64,000 nt of DNA from positions 831,501 to 895,500 of the forward strand of contig HE613569.1 of NCBI GenBank assembly GCA_000283635.1. The letters are read 5' to 3'. Under the pieces are notes generated by a model, which ran no database searches, was not told the DNA's origin, and saw nothing but the letters and a program-made list of their open reading frames with translations. This document shows positions 35,931 to 45,751 of the stretch, piece after piece; positions within the stretch are counted from its first letter, which is position 1; each line of letters begins with the position of its first letter. The DNA is from Streptococcus macedonicus ACA-DC 198 (GTDB lineage: Bacteria > Bacillota > Bacilli > Lactobacillales > Streptococcaceae). Made by a program: the position numbers and the translations under genes.

Positions 35931-37505
35931 GTGGTAGCGATGAAAGATACAAATTCAAATGGGCATCGTTTATTAATTCAAAAATTACTTGTCAGCATTC
36001 ATTACCTAACACTTTTCAGAGATGAAATTGTTTTGGTTGAGAAGACCCCATCTTTATTGGGGGCTTCTTTTTCGCCAAATATTGTGCAATCAGAGTTAGG
36101 TGAAATTTTGGCAGCAGTGGATGCGCTTTCTAAGCAAAAAAAGTTGATTAAGTCAACTTTCTGGTATGATGAAGCGTCATTCAGATTGATGAATCACTCT
36201 TTGGATATTGTCGGTACTTGGATTCGTGGGATTGATAACGTCTTGGAAATTTGTGAGTCTAAGTCTGTTTTCCATGCGATTTTGGGTGATAATCGTCAAC
36301 GCGTTTTTGGTGTTTTGATTGATGTCTTTACCTCTCTTCGTGTAACAAATTTATCAATCAAAGAAGAATCTGAATACCCTCTTTTGGTTGATCCGCTAAA
36401 AGTTGTGGAATACAAGAAAAGAGAAGTCAAAAAAGCAGAGCTAATGGCTAAGATTGATGCCTTGACGCCAAGAAAATCTGAAGAAGTTTATGATGACAGT
36501 AAAGACGAAAAAGTTGAGTCTATCCCAGAATTAGTAGAAAAAGAATTAGCTAAAGAAAAAGCAGCTAAGTCCGAAAAAGTTCTTGGACCAGATGAATTAA
36601 AAGAAGTTCTTAAAGGAAATGACGAAGTAGCCGACAACAAAGAAGACGCTGAGGAAGTCCTTGAACCTGTCGTTGCTGACGAAGCAGAAACTGTTGAAAC
36701 TACTGATGCTGAAGAAGATGCTCCTCAAACTGAAGTAAGCCCAGAAGAAGTAAGTAAGTCAGTTGATGAAGAACCAGCTGTTGAGGTAGAGGTGGAAAAT
36801 TCTGACGAGGAGAATGAAGAGCAAGTTCAAGAAGAAACTAGTCAATCTTTTGAAGAAGATGTTGAACAAGAAGCTATAGAAGAATCTGAGCTTGAGGAAG
36901 TTTCTGATGAAAATGAAGAAATTGAAGAAACTGCAGAACTAGAAGTTGAAGACGACCTTGTCGAGGCAGAAGAGCCTGAGACAGTTGAGTTGGAAGAACC
37001 AGCTGATGAAGTTGCCACGAGCGATGAAAAACAAGTTAGCGATAACGAAGTGGTTGAGGAAGTCCTTCTTGACGAAGAATCTGAGAAAGAAGAAGTCAAA
37101 GAGTCTGATTTTCCAGTAATCAGTCGTGATGAGGCTGTTAAGCAGTTCCGTCACTTCCTTTTCGACCATAAAGGCTTGGTATGTGTCTTGGATGCTGGAG
37201 ATGATTTGAAGCGCGAGATTAACTTCTACAATGCGTTTGATCGTTTTTATGGTGCAGTAGATAATATCTTAGATTGCTTGGTTATCCTTGAAAATGTTTT
37301 AGATGAATTACGTCGCCGCAAGAAAGAAGTCTTTGATGCAGAAGGAAACTTGATTAGCGAACCGACTGAACCAATCAATCTATTGATTTATGGTCAAAAT
37401 ATCTTGCTAAAAGATAGTCGCTTTGAAACCTTGATGTCAGAAATCGCCCCATTTACCGGACGCTCTGATTTAAACATCTATTCTTATGCAGCATATCTAG
37501 ATTAA
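35931..37505 (+). CDS. Unknown protein with long acidic linker between two conserved-looking domains
   Basis: About 524 residues. AAGGTG at 35919-35924 best suits GTG 35931; ATG 35940 is possible. An ordered, mixed alpha/beta-looking N-terminal region spans about residues 1-185 and contains YDEASFRLMNHSLDIVGTWI. A linker of about 210 residues is dominated by Glu, Asp, Val, Ser and Pro and is certainly disordered. A C-terminal domain of about 125 residues (FPVISRDEAVKQFRHFLF to the end) contains FYNAFDRFYGAVDNILDC. No signal peptide, membrane helix or LPxTG motif, so it should be cytoplasmic. I do not recognise the family. It stands alone between the rmlD terminator and the palindrome array. 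Confidence 0.7.
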   Translation: MVAMKDTNSNGHRLLIQKLLVSIHYLTLFRDEIVLVEKTPSLLGASFSPNIVQSELGEILAAVDALSKQKKLIKSTFWYDEASFRLMNHSLDIVGTWIRGIDNVLEICESKSVFHAILGDNRQRVFGVLIDVFTSLRVTNLSIKEESEYPLLVDPLKVVEYKKREVKKAELMAKIDALTPRKSEEVYDDSKDEKVESIPELVEKELAKEKAAKSEKVLGPDELKEVLKGNDEVADNKEDAEEVLEPVVADEAETVETTDAEEDAPQTEVSPEEVSKSVDEEPAVEVEVENSDEENEEQVQEETSQSFEEDVEQEAIEESELEEVSDENEEIEETAELEVEDDLVEAEEPETVELEEPADEVATSDEKQVSDNEVVEEVLLDEESEKEEVKESDFPVISRDEAVKQFRHFLFDHKGLVCVLDAGDDLKREINFYNAFDRFYGAVDNILDCLVILENVLDELRRRKKEVFDAEGNLISEPTEPINLLIYGQNILLKDSRFETLMSEIAPFTGRSDLNIYSYAAYLD

Positions 37506-37532
37506 AAAAACAGTCCAGTGGACTGTTTTTTC
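37504..37532 (+). terminator. Terminator after acidic-linker gene (first repeat of array)
   Basis: A7 then CAGTCCA-G-TGGACTG then T6, starting inside the stop codon. Strong intrinsic terminator shape on both strands. Confidence 0.8.
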
Positions 37533-37716
37533 ATGAGCCTGAAAACAGAAAAGTGAATAAGTCCAGTGGACAGGTTTTTCATGAGCCTGAAAATAAGAAA
37601 GCGAGTTAAGTCCAGTGGACTGTTTTTTCATGAGCCTGAAAACAGAAAAGCAAATAAGTCCAGTGGACAGGTTTTTCACAAGCCTAGAAATAGAAGAGCG
37701 AGCTGAGTCCATCAGA
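37513..37716. repeat. Tandem array of 48-49-bp repeats containing terminator-like palindromes
   Basis: Units start with GTCCAGTGGAC at 37513, 37561, 37610 and 37658, with a worn fifth copy (GTCCATCAG) at 37707. Each unit runs GTCCAGTGGAC, T-run, CATGAGCCTGAAAA, about 16 variable bases. Odd units end the palindrome with TGTTTTTT, even ones with AGGTTTTT, giving an alternating pattern. It fills nearly the whole space between the acidic-linker gene and the pyr promoter. There are no unique spacers, so it is not CRISPR. Confidence 0.9.
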
Positions 37717-37731
37717 AACTTACAAAAATAA

Positions 37732-37910
37732 TTGACAAGCAAATGAAAACGCGTTATAATAATAAAAATTTGAAAACCTTTAATTAAGTCCAGAGAGACT
37801 TTCAAGGTTACTGTAAAAAAGAGTTTTAACTCTAATAAAAGGTATGAGTTTGCTTTGGTGTACTCTGCTTATTTTGCTGTAACCTTGCCTTCTGGCGAGG
37901 TTTTTTTTGT
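37732..37910 (+). promoter_or_regulatory. Promoter and PyrR attenuator of pyrK-pyrD
   Basis: TTGACA (37732-37737), 17-base spacer, TATAAT (37755-37760). The leader carries AAGTCCAGAGAGACTTTCAA (about 37786-37805), the conserved PyrR-binding loop. It ends in the terminator CCTTGCC-TTCT-GGCGAGG followed by T8 (37883-37908). UMP-bound PyrR at the loop favours terminator formation, so pyrimidine sufficiency turns the operon off. Confidence 0.9.
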
Positions 37911-37924
37911 GTGAAAGGAATATT

Positions 37925-38731
37925 ATGAATCCAAGTTGTAAAAACAAAGCTTTGGTGTTGAAAGAAGATTTACTTATTGTTAGTCAAAGAGAGATTGCTC
38001 CACGTATTTTTGAGATGACATTATCAGGAGAGATGGTCTTGGATATGGCTCCTGGTCAATTTTTACATCTGCGTGTGCCTGACCCAAGTAAATTATTACG
38101 TCGTCCAATTTCGATTTGTCAGATTGATAAAGTTAATAAAGTGGCAACGATTGTGTATCGTGTGGAGCGTGCAGGAACAGCGATTTTATCGCAAATGAAG
38201 GCTGGTGACCGTGTTGACACAATGGGGCCTCAAGGGAATGGATTCGATTTGTCGGTGGTGACATCAGGTCAAAAAGCGTTGCTAATTGGTGGTGGAATTG
38301 GTGTACCTCCTTTGGTTGAGACAGCTAAACAACTCGCTGTTAAGGGTGTTGACGTCACTTCTATTCTTGGTTTTGCCAATAAAGAGGCTGTGATTTTGGA
38401 AGAAGAATTGTCAGCTTATGGCAAAGTTTATGTCACAACAGATGACGGCTCTTATGGTATCAAAGGCTATGTCTCAACAGTCGTTGATGACTTGGTGCAA
38501 AACGAAACGTATGATGCGATTTATTCATGTGGTGCGCCAGGCATGTTAAAATACGTTGACCAAAAGTTTGAAAATCATCCGCATGCCTACCTGTCAATGG
38601 AATCGCGTATGGCGTGTGGTATGGGAGCTTGCTATGCTTGTGTTGTTCATTTAAAAAATGCACAAGAAGCGGCTAATAAACGTGTGTGCGAAGACGGACC
38701 GGTTTTTGAAACTGGTAAAATTATCCTATAA
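37925..38731 (+). CDS. pyrK: Dihydroorotate dehydrogenase B, electron transfer subunit
   Basis: 268 residues from ATG 37925, with GAAAGGA upstream. An FAD domain (RRPISICQ, about residue 58), an NAD-binding part (IGGGIGVPPLVETA, about 122) and a C-terminal [2Fe-2S] cysteine set ACGMGACYACVVH with a later Cys in RVCEDGPVF. It passes electrons from the PyrD catalytic subunit to NAD+. pyrD follows nine bases later. Confidence 0.95.
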   Translation: MNPSCKNKALVLKEDLLIVSQREIAPRIFEMTLSGEMVLDMAPGQFLHLRVPDPSKLLRRPISICQIDKVNKVATIVYRVERAGTAILSQMKAGDRVDTMGPQGNGFDLSVVTSGQKALLIGGGIGVPPLVETAKQLAVKGVDVTSILGFANKEAVILEEELSAYGKVYVTTDDGSYGIKGYVSTVVDDLVQNETYDAIYSCGAPGMLKYVDQKFENHPHAYLSMESRMACGMGACYACVVHLKNAQEAANKRVCEDGPVFETGKIIL

Positions 38732-39685
<954 letters not shown>

Positions 39686-39719
39686 GCTCTGCTATTTTTC
39701 CGAAAAGTCAAGTAAGTTT

Positions 39720-39887
39720 TTGACTTTACCAGTAAAAAAAGATATAATATTAACAACTGAATAACCTTTAATTGAGTCCAGAGAGGCGAGAAAGGTTCGT
39801 GAAAAAAAGAAGATAAAAAGTCTTTGAATAATGGGTGTTTGCTACCCTGCTTTTCGTGTAACCTCGCCCTTTGGCGAGGTTTTCTTT
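39720..39887 (+). promoter_or_regulatory. Promoter and PyrR attenuator of pyrF-pyrE
   Basis: TTGACT (39720-39725), 17-base spacer, TATAAT (39743-39748). The PyrR loop is TTGAGTCCAGAGAGGCGAGA (39772-39791), and the terminator is AACCTCGCC-CTTT-GGCGAGGTT with a T-rich tail (39860-39887). A second, independent pyrimidine-sensing leader only 2 kb from the first. Confidence 0.9.
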
Positions 39888-39905
39888 GTAGAAAAAGGAG
39901 AAAAA

Positions 39906-40598
39906 ATGCACGAAAGTCGTCCGATTATTGCTCTTGATTTTCCGTCATTTGATGATGTGAAATCATTTCTTGCTTTGTTCCCTGCTGATGAAAAACTTTA
40001 TGTTAAGATTGGTATGGAGCTATACTATGCAGCAGGACCAGAAATTGTCCGTTATGTTAAATCGCTTGGACATTCTGTTTTTCTAGATTTAAAATTACAT
40101 GACATTCCAAATACAGTCAAATCAGCTATGCGTGTGTTATCAAATCTTGGTGTCGATATGACTAATGTTCATGCTGCTGGTGGCGTTGAAATGATGAAAG
40201 CAGCGCGTGAAGGTCTTGGACAAGGTCCGAAACTAATCGCGGTAACACAGTTAACGTCAACGTCAGACGAACAGATGAAAGCTGATCAAAATATCCAGAC
40301 AAGCTTAGTGGAATCTGTTTTGCATTATGCTAAGAAAGCAAACGAAGCTGGTCTTGACGGTGTGGTTTGTTCAGCACGTGAGGTTGCAGTTATTAAAGAC
40401 GAAACTTCTGAAGATTTCGTTTGCTTGACACCAGGTATTCGTCCTGCGGGAGTTGCTGTCGGCGATCAAAAACGTGTAATGACCCCAAGTCAAGCTAGTG
40501 CCATTGGCTCAACCTTCATTGTTGTTGGACGCCCAATTACAAAAGCGGATGATCCTGTTGCGGCTTACAAAGCCATTTACGATGAATGGAATACTTAG
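39906..40598 (+). CDS. pyrF: Orotidine 5'-phosphate decarboxylase
   Basis: 230 residues from ATG 39906 (AAAAAGGAG upstream). Makes UMP from OMP. The catalytic [12 protein letters not shown] (Asp-x-Lys-x2-Asp, about residue 60) and the phosphate-binding TPGIRPAG (about 177) and IVVGRPI are intact. Followed at once by the short pyrophosphatase-like gene and pyrE. Confidence 0.96.
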   Translation: MHESRPIIALDFPSFDDVKSFLALFPADEKLYVKIGMELYYAAGPEIVRYVKSLGHSVFLDLKLHDIPNTVKSAMRVLSNLGVDMTNVHAAGGVEMMKAAREGLGQGPKLIAVTQLTSTSDEQMKADQNIQTSLVESVLHYAKKANEAGLDGVVCSAREVAVIKDETSEDFVCLTPGIRPAGVAVGDQKRVMTPSQASAIGSTFIVVGRPITKADDPVAAYKAIYDEWNT

Positions 40599-40642
40599 TA
40601 TTGGAATACTAAAATTGTTTTAGAGTTGGTATGGAGTTAACA

Positions 40643-40966
40643 ATGAGGCAATCTTACACAGCGGTTATTGATAGACCAATCGGTTATCAAGATAGATACG
40701 AGAATAACTATCCAATCAATTATGGTTACATTCCAAATCTGATTGGAGGTGACGGTGAGTGGCAAGATGTCTATATTATTTCAGAGAATGTCTCAGCTCC
40801 CCTAGAAGTATTCGAAGGGGAATTAGTAGCCATTATTCATCGTGCTGATGATGTGGAGACTAAATGGATTTTAACAACCGCTGGTGAAATAGTTACTTAT
40901 GACCAAATAAAACAAGCAACCCATTTTTTAGAACAATATTTTACATCAACCATTGAGTTATTATAG
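40643..40966 (+). CDS. Short inorganic pyrophosphatase-like protein
   Basis: 107 residues from ATG 40643, chosen for GGAG six bases upstream. It contains the core of soluble family I pyrophosphatases: [10 protein letters not shown], then [12 protein letters not shown], then a [11 protein letters not shown] segment. Full-length enzymes have about 175 residues. Here the N-terminal part with the usual Glu/Lys/Glu site is missing, and two metal-binding Asp positions appear as Glu (DGEWQD in place of DGDPxD, and ETK in place of DAK). It sits between pyrF and pyrE. PyrE releases pyrophosphate, so a role beside it makes sense, but activity is uncertain. Confidence 0.65.
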   Translation: MRQSYTAVIDRPIGYQDRYENNYPINYGYIPNLIGGDGEWQDVYIISENVSAPLEVFEGELVAIIHRADDVETKWILTTAGEIVTYDQIKQATHFLEQYFTSTIELL

Positions 40967-40980
40967 AAAAGAGGAATATT

Positions 40981-41610
40981 ATGACTTTAGCATCACAAAT
41001 TGCATCAGATTTGCTTGATATTCGAGCTGTTTACTTGAAACCAAACGATCCATTCACTTGGGCATCTGGTATTAAATCACCAATTTACACAGATAATCGT
41101 GTGACGCTTTCATATCCTGAAACGCGTACATTGATTGAAAATGGTTTTGTTGAAAAAATCAAAGAAGAATTTCCTGAAGTAGAAGTGATTGCGGGGACAG
41201 CAACAGCAGGAATCCCTCACGGTGCGATTATTGCTGACAAGATGAATCTTCCATTTGCTTACATTCGTAGCAAACCAAAAGATCACGGAGCTGGTAATCA
41301 AATCGAAGGTCGTGTGACAAAAGGTCAAAAAATGGTCGTCGTTGAAGACCTTATTTCAACTGGTGGCTCTGTACTAGAAGCTGTTGCAGCAGCAGAACGT
41401 GAAGGTGCTGATGTCATCGGAGTTGTGGCTATCTTTACTTATGAATTGCCTAAAGCAACTGAAAACTTTGAAAAAGCAGGTGTTAAATTGGTGACACTTT
41501 CTAACTATACTGAATTAATCAAAGTTGCTAAGGTGCAAGGTTATATCACAGCTGACGACCTTCAATTACTACATAAATTTAAAGAAAATCAAGAAACTTG
41601 GCGTGATTAA
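40981..41610 (+). CDS. pyrE: Orotate phosphoribosyltransferase
   Basis: 209 residues. Forms OMP from orotate and PRPP, releasing pyrophosphate. The PRPP-binding motif [13 protein letters not shown] (about residue 119) and the [10 protein letters not shown] segment (about 78) are clear, as is the flexible loop with KPKDHGAG. Start ATG 40981 with GAGGAA upstream. Confidence 0.96.
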   Translation: MTLASQIASDLLDIRAVYLKPNDPFTWASGIKSPIYTDNRVTLSYPETRTLIENGFVEKIKEEFPEVEVIAGTATAGIPHGAIIADKMNLPFAYIRSKPKDHGAGNQIEGRVTKGQKMVVVEDLISTGGSVLEAVAAAEREGADVIGVVAIFTYELPKATENFEKAGVKLVTLSNYTELIKVAKVQGYITADDLQLLHKFKENQETWRD

Positions 41611-41625
41611 TCAAGTTTAGTATTT

Positions 41626-41660
41626 GGCTACTAAAGTAAAATTGCTTTAGTGGCTTTCTT
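41626..41660 (+). terminator. Hairpin after pyrE
   Basis: GCTACTAAAG-TAAAATTG-CTTTAGTGGC followed by TTTCTT. A probable terminator, weak T tract. Confidence 0.6.
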
Positions 41661-41687
41661 GGTTTAAAGGATGAAAGGAGTAAAAAG

Positions 41688-42188
41688 ATGAAACTTTCTT
41701 GTACATTTGAAGATAATATTTTGCCAGACGCTTATGCTAAGAAAGCAAAGGTACAAGTAAAGGGAAATGCAGTGATTTCTTTTCCATTTACGATTGAAGA
41801 TGTTCCTGAAAAGACGAAAAGTTTTGCATGGATATTTGTTGATTATGATTCTATTCCTGTCTGCGGTTTTGCTTATATTCATTGGGTTGTTGCCAATGTT
41901 TCAGCTGATGTAACAGTGATTTCAGAAGATTTTTCACGTCTAGACAACAAGCATGCACATGGCAAGAATAGCTTAGTTAGTAAATTACTAAATGAGGATT
42001 ACTCAGACATTGACGAAGGGTATATGGGACCATATCCACCTGATAAAGACCATATCTATACCCTTACAGTTTATGCACTAGATTGTGAATTACCATTGGC
42101 AAATGGTTTCTACATGAATGAGCTATTGCATGCTATGGAAGGACATGTGTTAGCAAAAGAAAAACTAGATTTAGTAGGGAAATACTAA
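41688..42188 (+). CDS. YbhB/YbcL-type PEBP (Raf kinase inhibitor-like) protein
   Basis: 166 residues. Phosphatidylethanolamine-binding-protein fold, shown by the D-x-D-like [17 protein letters not shown] segment (about residue 52) and the [20 protein letters not shown] motif (about 110) that lines the anion-binding pocket. No signal peptide, so cytoplasmic. The physiological role of bacterial members is not known. ATG 41688 follows GAAAGGAG. It heads a group of unrelated small genes leading to pyrC. Confidence 0.88.
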   Translation: MKLSCTFEDNILPDAYAKKAKVQVKGNAVISFPFTIEDVPEKTKSFAWIFVDYDSIPVCGFAYIHWVVANVSADVTVISEDFSRLDNKHAHGKNSLVSKLLNEDYSDIDEGYMGPYPPDKDHIYTLTVYALDCELPLANGFYMNELLHAMEGHVLAKEKLDLVGKY

Positions 42189-42205
42189 GACAAAAAGGAG
42201 TAAAC

Positions 42206-42859
42206 ATGCAACATTCAACTTGGCATGAGTTAATCAAAAAAGAATTGCCAGAGCATTATTTTGGCAAGGTAAATCAATTTATGGATTATGTTTATCAGCA
42301 GGAGTTGATTTACCCACCACGTGAGAAAGTTTTTAATGCCATTCAGACCACTCCGCTAGAGGACGTTAAGGTGGTGATTATTGGTCAAGATCCTTATCAT
42401 GGACCTAATCAGGCACAGGGATTGTCATTTTCTGTCCCAGAGAATATTCCTGCACCACCGTCTCTTCAAAATATTCTTAAAGAATTATCAGATGATTTAG
42501 GACAACGTGACCATCATGATTTGACACCATGGGCACAGCAAGGGGTGTTGCTTCTAAATGCGTGTTTGACGGTTCCTGCAGGACGTGCTAATGGTCATGC
42601 AGGACAGATTTGGGAGCCTTTTACAGATGCTATCATTAAAGTAGTCAATCAAAAGGAAACGCCAGTTGTCTTTATTCTTTGGGGTGGATATGCTCGTAAG
42701 AAAAAGATGTTGATTACTAATCCAATTCATCATGTCATTGAAAGTGCACACCCAAGTCCACTTTCGGCATATCGTGGTTTCTTTGGTAGCCACCCTTTTT
42801 CGCGAGCAAATGCTTATTTAACTCAAGACGGGCTTGAAGCAATCGATTGGTTAAAATAA
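42206..42859 (+). CDS. ung: Uracil-DNA glycosylase
   Basis: 217 residues, family 1 UDG removing uracil from DNA. Motifs are the catalytic water-activating [16 protein letters not shown] (about residue 60), LLLNACLTV, and the minor-groove loop [11 protein letters not shown] (about 184). ATG 42206 follows AAAAGGAG. This is the true ung, distinct from the superfamily member at 3705. Confidence 0.97.
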   Translation: MQHSTWHELIKKELPEHYFGKVNQFMDYVYQQELIYPPREKVFNAIQTTPLEDVKVVIIGQDPYHGPNQAQGLSFSVPENIPAPPSLQNILKELSDDLGQRDHHDLTPWAQQGVLLLNACLTVPAGRANGHAGQIWEPFTDAIIKVVNQKETPVVFILWGGYARKKKMLITNPIHHVIESAHPSPLSAYRGFFGSHPFSRANAYLTQDGLEAIDWLK

Positions 42860-42871
42860 TAGGAAAAACAG

Positions 42872-43594
42872 ATGATTTATTTTTTAGCAAGTAATCCCAT
42901 CATTTATGAAAAAAGACGTCTTAATCCCGCAAATGCTTTTGTTAATCTTTTGAAAGAACACCTGCCTAGCAAGTTTAGCGCTCTTTTTGTATGTTCGGAT
43001 CCGAACGATAACACGTTTACAGATCAATATGCTGCTGATGTAAAAACGGCTTTTGAAGCCGAAGGCATGACATTTGAAAAATATGCGGTGCTGGATAATC
43101 GAACGGTAAATCAAGCTTCCAGCTTGGTAGCTGAGGCGGACTTGATTTTTTTATCGGGTGGGCATGTGCCTACACAGAATGCTTTTCTGAATTCAGTTGG
43201 TATGCGTGAACTGTTGCAAAGCAGCGATAAACTTGTCATCGGCTCAAGTGCAGGTTCTATGAATGCGGCGGAGCTTGTTTATGCACAACCAGAAGAAGCA
43301 GGCGAAGCGATTTCAAAAGATTATCAGCGTTTTTTAGATGGTCTTGGAATTACCCAAGTCCAGTTAATTCCACACTATCAAGAAACAAAGCATCACATGC
43401 TTGATGGGCTTCGTGTTTTCGAAGATATTACTTATCCAGATAGTAATGGTCGCTGTTTTTATGCCATTTGTGACGGTAGTTTTCTGTATGGGAATGGAAC
43501 TGTTGAAATGATTTACGGTGAAGCTTACCGTATCAAAAATGGCGCATTGTCGCAGATAAATGCTGAAAATGAAACTTATCAATTTAGAAAGTGA
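42872..43594 (+). CDS. Peptidase family S51 (peptidase E-like)
   Basis: 240 residues with a class I amidotransferase-like fold. [16 protein letters not shown] (about residue 90) and the nucleophile elbow IGSSAGSMN (Ser, about 123) match dipeptidase E and its streptococcal relatives, with a candidate His in IPHYQE near 168. Likely a cytoplasmic hydrolase of Asp-containing dipeptides; substrate not proven. It begins 12 bases after ung. Confidence 0.8.
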   Translation: MIYFLASNPIIYEKRRLNPANAFVNLLKEHLPSKFSALFVCSDPNDNTFTDQYAADVKTAFEAEGMTFEKYAVLDNRTVNQASSLVAEADLIFLSGGHVPTQNAFLNSVGMRELLQSSDKLVIGSSAGSMNAAELVYAQPEEAGEAISKDYQRFLDGLGITQVQLIPHYQETKHHMLDGLRVFEDITYPDSNGRCFYAICDGSFLYGNGTVEMIYGEAYRIKNGALSQINAENETYQFRK

Positions 43595-43601
43595 GTTTAG
43601 T

Positions 43602-44873
43602 ATGTTATTAATTAAAAATGGTCGTGTTGTTGATCCAAAATCTGGCTTTGATCAGGTTGCAGATGTTCTTGTTGACGGCAAAAAAATTATTAAAATTGCT
43701 GATTCGATTGAAGAAGCTAGCACTGAAATCATTGATGCGACAGGGCTTGTTGTCGCACCTGGTTTGGTTGATATTCATGTGCATTTTCGTGAACCAGGGC
43801 AAACACACAAAGAGGATATTCACACAGGTGCTCTTGCAGCTGCAGCTGGTGGTTTCACTTCTGTTGTTATGATGGCAAATACCAATCCAACGATTTCAGA
43901 TGTAAAAACGCTAAAAGAGGTTTTAGCGAGTGCTGCTAAGGAAGATGTGCATGTTTACACAAATGCAACTGTAACGAAAAACTTTGACGGTCAACACTTG
44001 ACTGATTTTAAAGCCCTTCTTGAAAATGGTGCACTCAGTTTTTCAGATGACGGTATTCCGCTTCAAAGCACGAAAGTATTGAAAGAAGCGCTAGATTTGG
44101 CGAAAGCGAACAATACTTTTGTTGCCGTTCACGAAGAAGACCCTGAATTGAATGGTATTCTTGGATTTAATGAGCATATTGCACGTGATAAATTCCATTT
44201 TTGTGGGGCAACAGGTGTGGCAGAATACAGCATGATTGCGCGTGATGTCATGATTGCTTACGACCGTGGCGCGCATTTGCATATCCAACATTTATCAAAA
44301 GCAGAATCTGTTAAGGTGGTCGAATTCGCTCAACAACTTGGTGCCAATGTTACTGCTGAAGCAGCGCCACAGCATTTCTCAAAAACAGAAGATTTGCTGT
44401 TAATTAAGGGCTCTGCAGCTAAGATGAATCCACCACTTCGTACCGAAAAAGACCGTTTAGCTGTTATCGAAGGTTTGAAATCTGGTGTCATTTCAGTGAT
44501 TGCTACTGACCATGCACCACATCACGCAGATGAGAAAAATGATGATGACATCACAAAAGCCCCATCAGGTATGACAGGACTTGAAACATCATTGTCACTT
44601 GGTTTGACGAATTTAGTAGCGACAGGTGATTTAACTTTGTCTGAATTATTGGCTAAAATGACGATTAATCCATCATCAATGTACGATTTCGATGCAGGGT
44701 ATTTGGCGGAAAATGGTCCTGCGGATATCGTTATTTTCGCAGATAAGGAAGAACGTATTGTATCAGACCATTTTGCTTCGAAAGCATCAAATTCACCATT
44801 TATCGGTGAAAAATTACAAGGTGTTGTTAAATATACCATCTGTGACGGTAAAATTGTTTACCAAGCGTCATAA
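43602..44873 (+). CDS. pyrC: Dihydroorotase
   Basis: 423 residues from ATG 43602, class I dihydroorotase closing carbamoyl-aspartate to dihydroorotate. Zinc ligands in [10 protein letters not shown] (about residue 60), further His in AVHEED (about 178) and HIQHLS (about 232), and the catalytic Asp in ATDHAPH (about 305). It is separated from pyrKD and pyrFE by three unrelated genes but completes the same pathway. No PyrR leader is visible before it, so it depends on upstream promoters or its own weak one. Confidence 0.95.
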   Translation: MLLIKNGRVVDPKSGFDQVADVLVDGKKIIKIADSIEEASTEIIDATGLVVAPGLVDIHVHFREPGQTHKEDIHTGALAAAAGGFTSVVMMANTNPTISDVKTLKEVLASAAKEDVHVYTNATVTKNFDGQHLTDFKALLENGALSFSDDGIPLQSTKVLKEALDLAKANNTFVAVHEEDPELNGILGFNEHIARDKFHFCGATGVAEYSMIARDVMIAYDRGAHLHIQHLSKAESVKVVEFAQQLGANVTAEAAPQHFSKTEDLLLIKGSAAKMNPPLRTEKDRLAVIEGLKSGVISVIATDHAPHHADEKNDDDITKAPSGMTGLETSLSLGLTNLVATGDLTLSELLAKMTINPSSMYDFDAGYLAENGPADIVIFADKEERIVSDHFASKASNSPFIGEKLQGVVKYTICDGKIVYQAS

Positions 44874-44907
44874 AAAAAGCGGACTAGTTTTTCTAGTCCA
44901 CTTTTTG
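44873..44907. terminator. Bidirectional terminator between pyrC and plsY
   Basis: A-run, then GGACTAG-TTTTT-CTAGTCC, then T5. The plsY stop codon is inside the stem. The same ACTAG-A5-CTAGT core appears inside the inverted repeats at 1706 and 3569. Confidence 0.85.
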
Positions 44908-45531
44908 TTTGCTTAAATTTAATCCCCAAGGAACAAGGTTTTCTTCATGTTTTCGAATGCGTGTGATATTGTCTTTGTGTCTAATAATGATAATACTTGC
45001 GATTAACACGATAATTAGCGTAAAGAGCAAATCGTAGTGTGGTAACAAAAAACCAAATGCTGGAAAGATAAGGACACTAACAACAGCCACAGCAGCAGCG
45101 ACAACACTTGATAAGGAAATCATGCTAAAGAGATACAATGTTCCAACAAATATAATCAATAAATAAAGTAGGAACATTGGTGCAAATCCCAAAAGCACAC
45201 CAGCACTAGTCGCCACAGCTTTACCACCTTTAAATTTGGCAAAAATCGGAAACGTATGTCCGATAATAGCAAAAAGTCCGATCAATATCGGAGATACTGC
45301 CGTAACACCGAGAATATGTGGAAGTAATGTGGCTACCGTTCCTTTTAACATATCAATGATAAACGTCACCGTACCAGCTTTTGGCCCTAGGACACGAAAA
45401 GTATTAGTTGTTCCTGTATTACCACTGCCGTGTTCTCTTAAATTGACGTGGTAAAAGAATTTTCCAATCCATAATCCTGTTGGAATAGATCCTAATAAAT
45501 ATGCAATCACAATCAAAACTAAAATTTTCAT
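44893..45531 (-). CDS. plsY: Acyl-phosphate:glycerol-3-phosphate acyltransferase
   Basis: 212 residues with five membrane helices. Moves the acyl group from acyl phosphate to glycerol 3-phosphate, the first step of phospholipid synthesis in streptococci. Conserved loops [29 protein letters not shown] (about residue 33) and [13 protein letters not shown] (about 103) are all present. It is the reverse neighbour of parE across 220 bases. Confidence 0.95.
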   Translation of the reverse strand: MKILVLIVIAYLLGSIPTGLWIGKFFYHVNLREHGSGNTGTTNTFRVLGPKAGTVTFIIDMLKGTVATLLPHILGVTAVSPILIGLFAIIGHTFPIFAKFKGGKAVATSAGVLLGFAPMFLLYLLIIFVGTLYLFSMISLSSVVAAAVAVVSVLIFPAFGFLLPHYDLLFTLIIVLIASIIIIRHKDNITRIRKHEENLVPWGLNLSKQKVD

Positions 45532-45751
45532 GTTTTCATTATATCATATTCAAGTTGGGATAGAAGAAAAATTTGAAAAATAAATAACTTGATTATTCAA
45601 AGTAAAACAATGGTAGCGTTTTAAAAATTTACAGTAAAATGAGTGAGAAAAGGCAAAATGACGTGCAAAATCGTCAGAATTTTTGATTTTTTTTTGCAAA
45701 AATCAGAAAAAACTTGTAATATAAAAAAGATGAACTATTTGGAGGTCACTT

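Noticed and set aside
36842..37099. Serine-rich reverse ORF (about 50 percent Ser)
   Set aside because: It is the complement of the Glu/Asp codon-rich linker, which gives Ser on the other strand.
37513..37716. Possible CRISPR array
   Set aside because: Units abut with only about 16 variable bases that are themselves repeated in part; palindromes with T-runs are terminator-like; no cas genes are present.
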